A stretch of DNA of 7,838 nt from Bryobacteraceae bacterium. Its GTDB lineage: Bacteria > Acidobacteriota > Terriglobia > Bryobacterales > Bryobacteraceae. The notes beneath the pieces are model-generated. The model was given only the letters and a program-made list of their open reading frames with translations, ran no database searches and was not told the origin of the DNA. Made by a program: the position numbers and the translations under genes. The DNA lies in contig JANXXV010000130.1 of the NCBI GenBank assembly GCA_025350445.1, positions 1 through 7,838 of the forward strand, read 5' to 3'. This document shows, in pieces, positions 1-5,994 of the stretch; position 1 is the first letter of the stretch; the number at the start of each line of letters is the position of its first letter.

Positions 1-189
1 CGGTTTGATCCAGCCTTCCCGGAACGCATGCTCAACGATCGTCTTCTCAATCACCTTAATGGTTACAGGCGGCTCATTGATGCCAAGAACACAAGCCGCC
101 TCGCACGGAGCGGGACAAATCCGTCCGGTCCATTCCGGAAAATTATTGGTCGCATGCAGTGTGCGGATCGCGTCTTTCCAGCGATCCCG
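1..189 (-). pseudogene. gltD: Second, diverged gltD fragment in reverse orientation, cut off at the window edge
   Basis: Read on the - strand from 189 to 1, this gives 63 uninterrupted codons starting [20 protein letters not shown] and continuing through the cysteine segment [14 protein letters not shown] to GWIKP. That is the same part of glutamate synthase small subunit that the + strand encodes at 229-417. The two peptides are identical at 61 of 63 residues; the differences are Thr for Ala and Val for Ile. The DNA differs at 20 bases, nearly all synonymous, so this copy evolved under protein-level selection. It has no start codon: the homology ends abruptly at 189, inside the N-terminal iron-sulfur domain, and the reading frame leaves the window on the other side. 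It is either an allele from a related strain joined by chimera or, less likely, a real inverted paralogue fragment. Confidence 0.85.
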
Positions 190-417
190 CTGAACAATAT
201 CATTCCCGACTGGAACGATTTCGTCTACCGGGACCGCTGGAAAGACGCGATCCGCACGCTGCACGCGACTAATAATTTTCCGGAATGGACCGGACGGATT
301 TGTCCCGCTCCGTGCGAAGCGGCGTGTGTGCTTGGCATCAACGAACCGCCGGTAGCTATCAAGGTGATTGAAAAGACGATCATCGAACATGCGTTTCGGG
401 AAGGATGGATTAAACCG
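1..417. repeat. Imperfect inverted repeat (palindrome) made of two gltD fragments
   Basis: Bases 1-189 read as the reverse complement of 229-417. Base i pairs with base 418-i without any gap, and bases 190-228 form an unpaired 39-base centre. I count 20 mismatches in 189 pairs (about 89% identity), and 47 consecutive bases (101-147) match perfectly. Pairing stops sharply at 189/229. In the gltD frame of the right arm, 18 of the 20 differences are at third codon positions and the other two are at first positions. The repeat runs off the left edge, so the arm may be longer than seen. It is most likely a chimeric joint rather than a functional structure. Confidence 0.95.
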
Positions 418-1428
418 GAACTGCCGGGGCACCGCACGGGGAAAAAGATCGCGGTGATTGGTTCGGGGCCGGCAGGTTTGGCGGCGGCTCAGCAGTTGTG
501 CCGCGCCGGTCATGGTGTGACGGTCTTTGAAAAAGCGGACCGCATCGGCGGCCTGCTGCGCTACGGCATTCCGGATTTCAAGATGGAGAAATGGACCATC
601 GACCGGCGGCTGGAACAGATGACGGCCGAGGGCGTGAAGTTTGTCACCGGCGCCCACGTAGGCGACAACTATCCGGTAGAGGAATTGCGCAAGGAGTTCA
701 ACATCATTCTGGTGGCCGCGGGTGCGGAACATCCGCGCGATCTTACGGTGCCGGGTAGGGAATTGAAGGGCGTCCACTTTGCGATGGAATTTCTTCCGCA
801 ACAGAACAAAGTTGGGGCGGGCGACAAAGTGCCCGATCAGATTCTGGCAACGGGCAAGAGGGTTGTGATCATCGGTGGCGGCGATACGGGCGCGGATTGC
901 CTTGGCACATCGCACCGCCAGAAAGCGCTCTCCGTCCACCAGTTCGAAATCATGCCTATGCCCCCGAGCGGGCGTTCAGAGCTGACGCCGTGGCCGCTGT
1001 GGCCTCTGCAATTGCGCGTGGAGAGTGCGCATGAAGAGGGCGGTCTTCGCGAATGGAGCATGTTGACCACAAAACTGACTGGGGATGCCGGCGGAAACGT
1101 AAAACATCTGCACGGCGTTCGCGTGGGACCGCCGCCGAAGTTCGATCCGGTTCCGGGCAGCGAGTTCGCGCTGGAAGCGGATCTCATCCTACTGGCCATG
1201 GGTTTTACGGGACCGGTGAAGAAGGGCCTGGTGGAGAAGCTCGGGGTGGAGTTAAACCTGAGGGGAAATATCGCCACCGACGAGCATTATCAATCCACGG
1301 TGCCGGGGATTTTTTCCGCTGGTGACGCCCGGCGGGGGCAATCGCTAGTGGTGTGGGCGATTGCCGAAGGCCGGAAGGCCGCAAAGGCGATTGACCTCCA
1401 TTTGATGGGAAAGACCACGCTTACCTAG
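187..1428 (+). CDS. gltD: Glutamate synthase [NADPH] small subunit, 5'-truncated
   Basis: This is the FAD- and iron-sulfur-containing beta subunit of glutamate synthase, which takes electrons from NADPH and passes them to the large subunit (GltB) for glutamate formation from glutamine and 2-oxoglutarate. Visible in order are the end of the N-terminal 4Fe-4S domain ([12 protein letters not shown], then cysteines in [14 protein letters not shown]), the FAD dinucleotide fold ([14 protein letters not shown], then [14 protein letters not shown]), the NADPH fold ([13 protein letters not shown]) and the C-terminal FAD motif ([22 protein letters not shown]). About 413 genuine residues remain. Full-length relatives have roughly 470-490, so I infer that some 50-60 residues with the first cysteine cluster are lost. 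Genuine homology begins at the Pro-Leu codons 187-192. The open frame continues upstream to an ATG at 28, but those 53 residues come from the inverted left arm and are not native. gltB is not in the window. The gene ends two bases from the stop of convergent panC. Confidence 0.93.
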   Translation, partial: PLNNIIPDWNDFVYRDRWKDAIRTLHATNNFPEWTGRICPAPCEAACVLGINEPPVAIKVIEKTIIEHAFREGWIKPELPGHRTGKKIAVIGSGPAGLAAAQQLCRAGHGVTVFEKADRIGGLLRYGIPDFKMEKWTIDRRLEQMTAEGVKFVTGAHVGDNYPVEELRKEFNIILVAAGAEHPRDLTVPGRELKGVHFAMEFLPQQNKVGAGDKVPDQILATGKRVVIIGGGDTGADCLGTSHRQKALSVHQFEIMPMPPSGRSELTPWPLWPLQLRVESAHEEGGLREWSMLTTKLTGDAGGNVKHLHGVRVGPPPKFDPVPGSEFALEADLILLAMGFTGPVKKGLVEKLGVELNLRGNIATDEHYQSTVPGIFSAGDARRGQSLVVWAIAEGRKAAKAIDLHLMGKTTLT

Positions 1429-1430
1429 AT

Positions 1431-2291
1431 TTACCGGACTGGTGGAACGCAGAGAACGTTATCGATTAACCGCGTGGAACCGAGCCATGCTGCGATTGCA
1501 ATGCGCACCGGTCCCGCAATACGATCCAGGGGAGTCATATCGTCCGGTTCGACGATTTCCAGGTATTCGAGCCGCACGAGTGACTCTTCCGCTAAGATGC
1601 CCCCTGCGGCTTGACGGATGTGCGCAGCATCGGTACACCCATTTTCAACCAGTTGTTTCGCAGCCATTAGCGACCGGTACAGGACAGGCGCCGATGCGCG
1701 TTCCTGAGGATTGAGGCGCCGGTTCCTCGAACTCAACGCCAGTCCATCGGGTTCCCGCACCGTAGGAACGGCAATGATCTCAACCGGCATGTTCAAATCC
1801 GCCACCATCCGGCGAATCACCGCGAGTTGCTGCGCATCCTTTTCGCCAAAATACGATTGATCCGGCTGGACAATGTGGAACAGCTTGGCCACCACGGTCG
1901 CCACGCCCCGAAAATGTCCAGGCCGAAACCGGCCGCACAACCCCTCCGAAACGCGAGCGACGGTAATAGAAGTATCAAGCGAGGTAGGGTACATCTCGGT
2001 TGCTTCGGGTGCGAATACAAGGTCGGCGCCCATTGCCGAGCACAGAGCGAGATCTTCCGGAAAAGTTCTGGCATAACGCTCGTAGTCGTCCTTCCGGTCG
2101 AACTGGATTGGGTTTACAAAAATGCTGACGGCAACGAAATTCGAATCCGCCCGGGCGCGTTCAATGAGCGCTCCATGGCCTTCATGCAGCGCTCCCATGG
2201 TCGGGACGAGACCGATACGCCTGCCAGCGCGCCTGCTTACTTCGATTCGTTTGCGAATCGCCGAGATCGTTGTGACAACTTCGGCTGTCAC
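1431..2291 (-). CDS. panC: Pantothenate synthetase (pantoate--beta-alanine ligase)
   Basis: PanC joins pantoate to beta-alanine with ATP to make pantothenate, the last step of vitamin B5 synthesis, in the cytosol. The 286-residue product is close to the usual length of about 280. It carries the nucleotidyltransferase-fold signature PTMGALHEGH (residues 30-39, with the HxGH-type ATP-binding histidines), FVNPIQF (58-64), the pantoate-site segment around GHFRGVATVV (125-134), FGEKDAQQL (148-156) and LSSRN (186-190), the counterpart of the KMSKS loop. The start is a GTG whose first four bases overlap the panB stop (GTGA), with a good Shine-Dalgarno sequence five bases upstream. It is the last gene of the - strand operon. 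No terminator fits between it and convergent gltD. Confidence 0.97.
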   Translation of the reverse strand: MTAEVVTTISAIRKRIEVSRRAGRRIGLVPTMGALHEGHGALIERARADSNFVAVSIFVNPIQFDRKDDYERYARTFPEDLALCSAMGADLVFAPEATEMYPTSLDTSITVARVSEGLCGRFRPGHFRGVATVVAKLFHIVQPDQSYFGEKDAQQLAVIRRMVADLNMPVEIIAVPTVREPDGLALSSRNRRLNPQERASAPVLYRSLMAAKQLVENGCTDAAHIRQAAGGILAEESLVRLEYLEIVEPDDMTPLDRIAGPVRIAIAAWLGSTRLIDNVLCVPPVR

Positions 2292-3127
2292 GCGAACTTC
2301 TCCACGGACGCTGAAATTGGGACACTGTGTTCTTCCGCGGGAAACCGGCCCGCCTGCACATCCGCTGCATATTCTTTAGCGGCCACCACCATCTGGGCGC
2401 CCAGGTTGGCATACTGTTTTACGAACCGTGGGACGAACTCATCGAACAGGCCGAACACATCGTAGCTGACCAGCACCTGCCCATCGCAATGGGGACCGGC
2501 GCCGATCCCGATGGTTGGAATCTTCAGCCGCGCCGTGATCTCTCCGGCCAGTTCGGCCGGAATGGATTCCAGGACAACGGCAAACGCGCCCGCGTCTTCC
2601 AGCAGGCAAGCGTCGGCGATCAGCCGGTCCGCTTCTTCCTTGGTCTTCCCCACCGCGCGGAATCCACCGATCCGATGCACCGACTGAGGCGTAAGTCCCA
2701 GATGCCCCATTACGGGAATGCCCGCTTCCACAATCCGATGGAGAACCGTGGCGACTGCGCTGCCGCCTTCCAGTTTCACCGCCGCGGCGCCGCCTTCCTG
2801 AAGCAGCCTGCCGGCGTTTCGAATTGCCGTCCTCGCCCCTACCTGATAACTCAGGAAAGGCATATCGGCCACCACCAGCGCCCGCTCGGTGCCATTCCGC
2901 ACGGCCTTTGTGTGATGCAGCATCGCGCCCATTGTCACTGGCAGCGTGCTGTCGTGCCCCAGAATCACCATCCCCAGAGAGTCGCCCACGAGTAAAATGT
3001 CGATTCGCGCCCGGTCCAGCAGGCGGGCCATGGTTGCGTCATACGCGGTCAGCATGGTGATCTTCTCTCCACGCCGCTTCATCCGCGAAAGCTCTGGAAT
3101 TCGAACCTGTTTGACTGTCTCCGGCAT
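2288..3127 (-). CDS. panB: 3-methyl-2-oxobutanoate (ketopantoate) hydroxymethyltransferase
   Basis: PanB transfers a hydroxymethyl group from 5,10-methylene-tetrahydrofolate to 2-oxoisovalerate to give ketopantoate, the committed step of pantothenate synthesis. The 279-residue product has the TIM-barrel family signatures: TAYD (27-30), VGDSLGM (47-53) with metal-binding Asp49, ADMPF (87-91) with metal-binding Asp88, VKLEGG (117-122) with Lys118 and Glu120, GHLGLTPQSV (141-150), the catalytic Glu187 in VLESIP, and IGIGAGPHCDGQVLV (206-220). Residue roles are assigned by correspondence with E. coli PanB. The ATG follows immediately after the TGA of the upstream reductase gene, with a GGGGGA ribosome site five bases before it. 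Its end overlaps panC by four bases, so the two are probably translationally coupled. Confidence 0.97.
   Translation of the reverse strand: MPETVKQVRIPELSRMKRRGEKITMLTAYDATMARLLDRARIDILLVGDSLGMVILGHDSTLPVTMGAMLHHTKAVRNGTERALVVADMPFLSYQVGARTAIRNAGRLLQEGGAAAVKLEGGSAVATVLHRIVEAGIPVMGHLGLTPQSVHRIGGFRAVGKTKEEADRLIADACLLEDAGAFAVVLESIPAELAGEITARLKIPTIGIGAGPHCDGQVLVSYDVFGLFDEFVPRFVKQYANLGAQMVVAAKEYAADVQAGRFPAEEHSVPISASVEKFA
2297..2303 (-). promoter_or_regulatory. Ribosome binding site of panC
   Basis: GGAGAAG lies inside the end of panB, five bases before the GTG of panC. It fixes the GTG start, which overlaps the panB stop, and supports translational coupling. Confidence 0.75.
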
Positions 3128-3994
3128 TCAATTCCCCCGCAATTCCCGTTTAATAGACGCAGCCGCGCCAGCCGTCAGGCCTGCGGCGAGTGCGATCTCG
3201 AGGACTTCCAGACCGGCGGCGCGATACAGCTGCCCAATCTGTTCCGGTGCAGTGCTCAGGGCGCGAATATGCGCTGCAACTGTTTCAACATCTCCACGCT
3301 CAATTGGTCCCGTGAGCGCGGCAAGCGGGCCTTGCTTCAGTATGTTTTCCAAAGTTGTCCGCAGTAGCGGCGCCAAGGCGCGCAGCGATCCTTCCCGTCC
3401 TACACCCGCCATTTCCATTAGATACTGTGCCGCGCCCACCAGACCAACCAGGTAATTGCTCGCCATCACGGCGCCGGCGTGATACAGCGGCCTCAGCTCC
3501 TGAGGGATGCGCAGCGCTTCACCTTCAAATTTCGCCGCGATCTCCTTCGCCCAACCGAGTGCCGGTCCATCGCCATCCACGGCGAACGCACATCCGCGCA
3601 AGGCGCCAACTCCCTGCTCTGCATTCACTATCGTCTGTAGTGGATGAATTGTACCGCAGGAGACGCCGTAGTTCATTAGGCGCCGCAGGGCATCCGGGCC
3701 TTGCGTTCCGCAAGTGTGAAGGGCGATGCCGCCGCCAATACCGGCGTCCGCTATCAGATTCGAGACATCCGCCACGGCCGAATCCGGCACGGCGATCAGG
3801 ATTCGCCGCGCATGCCGCGCAATATCGCCGTAGCCAACCGCATGAACACCGCCGCCGATGAACGCAGCAGCCGTGGACGCTCTTTCCCGGTTGCGGCTGC
3901 CGATGCAGCAGACCGGAAAACCGCATTCCAACAGGAGCCTTCCCATCGCCTGCGCGACTCGTCCGGCTCCCGCGATCCCTATGGCTTCTGTCAC
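3128..3994 (-). CDS. Rossmann-fold/DUF2520 oxidoreductase, probable ketopantoate reductase (PanG-like)
   Basis: The 288-residue protein begins with an NAD(P)-binding fold (IGIAGAGRVAQAMGR, residues 5-19, glycine pattern GxGxxA) and then shows the hallmarks of the DUF2520 family: GTIHPLQT (114-121), YHAGAVMASNYLVGL (171-185) and LTGPIERGD (227-235). The architecture resembles ProC and 6-phosphogluconate-type dehydrogenases. Seen directly: it lies between E2 and panB, with no bases separating its stop from the panB ATG. From memory, the Francisella ketopantoate reductase PanG is of this general type. Inference: it reduces ketopantoate to pantoate with NADPH, which would fill the one missing step between the neighbouring PanB and PanC. 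It is not a classical PanE by the motifs I can see. The start is a GTG six bases after the E2 stop and has only a weak ribosome site. The family call is firm; the substrate is not proven. Confidence 0.85.
   Translation of the reverse strand: MTEAIGIAGAGRVAQAMGRLLLECGFPVCCIGSRNRERASTAAAFIGGGVHAVGYGDIARHARRILIAVPDSAVADVSNLIADAGIGGGIALHTCGTQGPDALRRLMNYGVSCGTIHPLQTIVNAEQGVGALRGCAFAVDGDGPALGWAKEIAAKFEGEALRIPQELRPLYHAGAVMASNYLVGLVGAAQYLMEMAGVGREGSLRALAPLLRTTLENILKQGPLAALTGPIERGDVETVAAHIRALSTAPEQIGQLYRAAGLEVLEIALAAGLTAGAAASIKRELRGN
3133..3138 (-). promoter_or_regulatory. Ribosome binding site of panB
   Basis: GGGGGA lies inside the last codons of the reductase gene, five bases before the panB ATG. 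It supports that start, which directly follows the upstream TGA. Confidence 0.6.
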
Positions 3995-4000
3995 TTCGCG

Positions 4001-5320
4001 CTACAGAACCTGCTCGGACCAGTTTTCCAGAATTGACTTCACCTTGCCGGTGAACTGATCGGCAAGCGCGCCGTCAATCAGCCGGTGGTCGAAGGTCAGC
4101 GCAAGATAGCAGATGGACCGGATCGCGATGGCATCGTCAATCACCACTGCCTGCTTCTCCACCGTGCCGATGCCCAGAATTGCCACTTGTGGTTGATTGA
4201 TAACCGGAGTGGCGAAGACGCTGCCAAAGCTGCCGAAGTTGGTGATGGAGAATGTGCCACCGGTGACTTCATCCGGCTTCAATTGACGCGAGCGTGCGCG
4301 CGAGGCGAGGTCGACGATGGACCGTTGCAGGCCCACCACATTTTTCTCGTCGGCGTTGCGGATAACCGGTACGATGAGCCCGCCTTCCAGTGCAACCGCG
4401 ATCCCGATGTTAATTTCGTTCTGATACAGGATGTTGTTGCCCTCGATGGAAGAGTTCACAATCGGGAATGCCCGCAGCCCTTCGCAAGCCGCCCTGACTA
4501 CGAATGGCAGGTAGGTCAGCGAAAATCCGTAGCGCGCCTGGAACTCGGCTTTCTGTTTGTCGCGGATCTTGGCCACTTTCGTGATGTCCACCTTATGGAC
4601 CGTGGTTACGTGGGCAGAGGTCCGCTTGCTGAACATCATGTGTTCGGCAATCTTCTGGCGCATGGTGCTCATGGGTTCCACGCGGACGCGGGCCTGTTCG
4701 CCTCGCGGCATTGCGGGGATAGCAGGGGTGGCAATGGGCGCCGCGGCTGGCGCGGGTGGCGGGACTGGCATAGGGGCTGCCACAGGCGGCGCGGTTGCGG
4801 CTGAGACCGTCCTGGCGCCCTGGGCGCTCATGTAAGCCTCGACATCCTGCTTAGTAATGCGGCTACCGGCGCCGGTGCCCTTGATCTGCTTGAGGTCGAT
4901 ATTGAACTCGCGCGCCATTTTGCGGACGATGGGGGATAGCGGACCGGATGGTTCGTCGGCCTCCGCTGCCGGTGCGGCGGCTGCAGCGGGCGCTGCCGGG
5001 GCAGGCGGCGCGGCAGCAACCCGCGCAGCTATCGCAGGGGCCGCTACTTCCGCAGGCGCCGCCACGGGCGCGGCAGCCGCACCTGCGCCGTCGTCAATGC
5101 GGGCGACCACGGTGTTGATCGCCACCGTCTTCCCTTCTTCTACCAGCACTTCACTCAGCGTGCCGGCCGTGGGCGACGGAATTTCAGTGTCCACCTTGTC
5201 GGTTGAAATCTCAAAGAGCGGTTCGTCCTGCTCCACTCTCTCGCCGGGCTTCTTCAGCCATCTGGTCAGTGTGCCTTCTACAATGCTTTCGCCCATTTGG
5301 GGCATTACGACGTCAATCAT
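4001..5320 (-). CDS. Dihydrolipoyllysine-residue acyltransferase (E2) of a 2-oxoacid dehydrogenase complex
   Basis: E2 carries the acyl group on a swinging lipoyl arm and passes it to CoA. The 439-residue product has one lipoyl domain (about 1-76) with the lipoylated lysine in DKVD (Lys42), a long Ala/Pro linker (about 78-125), a peripheral subunit-binding domain (about 128-164, SPIVRKMAREFNIDL), a second Ala/Pro linker (about 172-205) and the catalytic domain (about 210-439) ending in DHRLIDG, with catalytic His412 and Asp416. The ATG at 5320 overlaps the lipB stop as ATGA, has a strong GGAAGGG site five bases upstream and opens directly on the lipoyl motif MPQMGESIVEG. A longer open frame to 5425 lies wholly inside lipB and adds nothing recognisable. 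Acyl specificity (branched-chain, 2-oxoglutarate or pyruvate) cannot be read from the sequence. No E1 gene is present here. Confidence 0.93.
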   Translation of the reverse strand: MIDVVMPQMGESIVEGTLTRWLKKPGERVEQDEPLFEISTDKVDTEIPSPTAGTLSEVLVEEGKTVAINTVVARIDDGAGAAAAPVAAPAEVAAPAIAARVAAAPPAPAAPAAAAAPAAEADEPSGPLSPIVRKMAREFNIDLKQIKGTGAGSRITKQDVEAYMSAQGARTVSAATAPPVAAPMPVPPPAPAAAPIATPAIPAMPRGEQARVRVEPMSTMRQKIAEHMMFSKRTSAHVTTVHKVDITKVAKIRDKQKAEFQARYGFSLTYLPFVVRAACEGLRAFPIVNSSIEGNNILYQNEINIGIAVALEGGLIVPVIRNADEKNVVGLQRSIVDLASRARSRQLKPDEVTGGTFSITNFGSFGSVFATPVINQPQVAILGIGTVEKQAVVIDDAIAIRSICYLALTFDHRLIDGALADQFTGKVKSILENWSEQVL

Positions 5321-5994
5321 TGATTCCCTTCCATGGCCAGTGCCGGTTCCAGCATCCGGCATGCAAATTGAATAGAAAAGTGTCCGGTGAGCGCGGCCGA
5401 AACCGCTTCCAGCGATGCGGAACACCCAAGTTCGCGCAGGGACGTGACAGGCTTAGCCAGTCCGCACGGCACTATGTATTGAAAGTAGCTGAGATCGGTG
5501 GAGACGTTCAAGGCAAATCCGTGAGACGTCACCCAGCGGCTGATGTGAATGCCTATTGCGGCAATCTTCTTCCCATCCACCCAGACTCCGGTGTTGCCCG
5601 CGGACCGTTGGCCGTTGACGCCGAATTCGCGGAGCGCATCGATGATTACCTGCTCCAGTGTTCGCACGTAGGCAACAACGTCGCGCTTCCACTCCCGCAA
5701 GTCGATAATCGGGTATCCGACTATCTGGCCTGGTCCGTGGTAGGTGATATCGCCGCCCCGGTTCGTATGATGAAATTCGATTCCCGCGCCGCGCAGGTGT
5801 TCCTCGCCGGCCAGCAGATTTTCCAAGTGTCCACTGCGCCCCAATGTGATTACGTGGGGATGCTCAACGAACAACAACTGGTCGCAGATTTCTCCGCGCT
5901 TGCGCTGTTCGCTAAGTTCGCGCTGCATCTGGAACGCTTCGGCGTAGCCGATTCGCCCCAGGCGCCGCACTTCGCAATTGGACATGGACGGCAT
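5317..5994 (-). CDS. lipB: Octanoyl-[acyl-carrier-protein]:protein N-octanoyltransferase
   Basis: LipB moves octanoate from acyl carrier protein onto the lysine of lipoyl domains, the first step of lipoate assembly; LipA then inserts sulfur. The 225-residue protein is near the usual size (E. coli about 213). It shows EHPHVITLGRSG (44-55), the signature RGGDITYHGPGQIVGYPI (79-96), the lysine segment GKKIAAIGIHI (141-151, with Lys143 at the conserved place), HGFALNVS (158-165) and the catalytic cysteine in IVPCG (Cys177). It starts one base inside the lpd stop (TAATG). A second in-frame ATG three codons later is also possible, and neither has a clear ribosome site. Its end overlaps E2 by four bases, which couples it to its probable substrate. 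Confidence 0.95.
   Translation of the reverse strand: MPSMSNCEVRRLGRIGYAEAFQMQRELSEQRKRGEICDQLLFVEHPHVITLGRSGHLENLLAGEEHLRGAGIEFHHTNRGGDITYHGPGQIVGYPIIDLREWKRDVVAYVRTLEQVIIDALREFGVNGQRSAGNTGVWVDGKKIAAIGIHISRWVTSHGFALNVSTDLSYFQYIVPCGLAKPVTSLRELGCSASLEAVSAALTGHFSIQFACRMLEPALAMEGNQ
5326..5332 (-). promoter_or_regulatory. Ribosome binding site deciding the E2 start
   Basis: GGAAGGG lies five bases before the ATG at 5320, inside the end of lipB. It favours this ATG over the longer open frame that begins at 5425. Confidence 0.75.

Noticed and set aside
5..193. + strand open frame of 62 codons at the left end
   Set aside because: It is the antisense of the left-arm gltD fragment. A near-identical frame appears antisense to the right arm at 437-225, as expected for a palindrome, so neither is a gene.
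4085..4804. Long + strand open frame opposite E2
   Set aside because: It lies wholly antisense to the E2 catalytic domain and Ala/Pro linker. GC-rich linker codons keep the opposite strand open, and the translation has no recognisable domain.
4690..5100. GC-rich low-complexity DNA resembling a repeat array
   Set aside because: It encodes the Ala/Pro-rich flexible linkers of E2 with no regular unit length, which is normal for this protein family.
5321..5425. 35-codon N-terminal extension of E2
   Set aside because: It falls inside lipB, has no family-like sequence, and the internal ATG at 5320 has a good ribosome site and starts exactly at the lipoyl domain.
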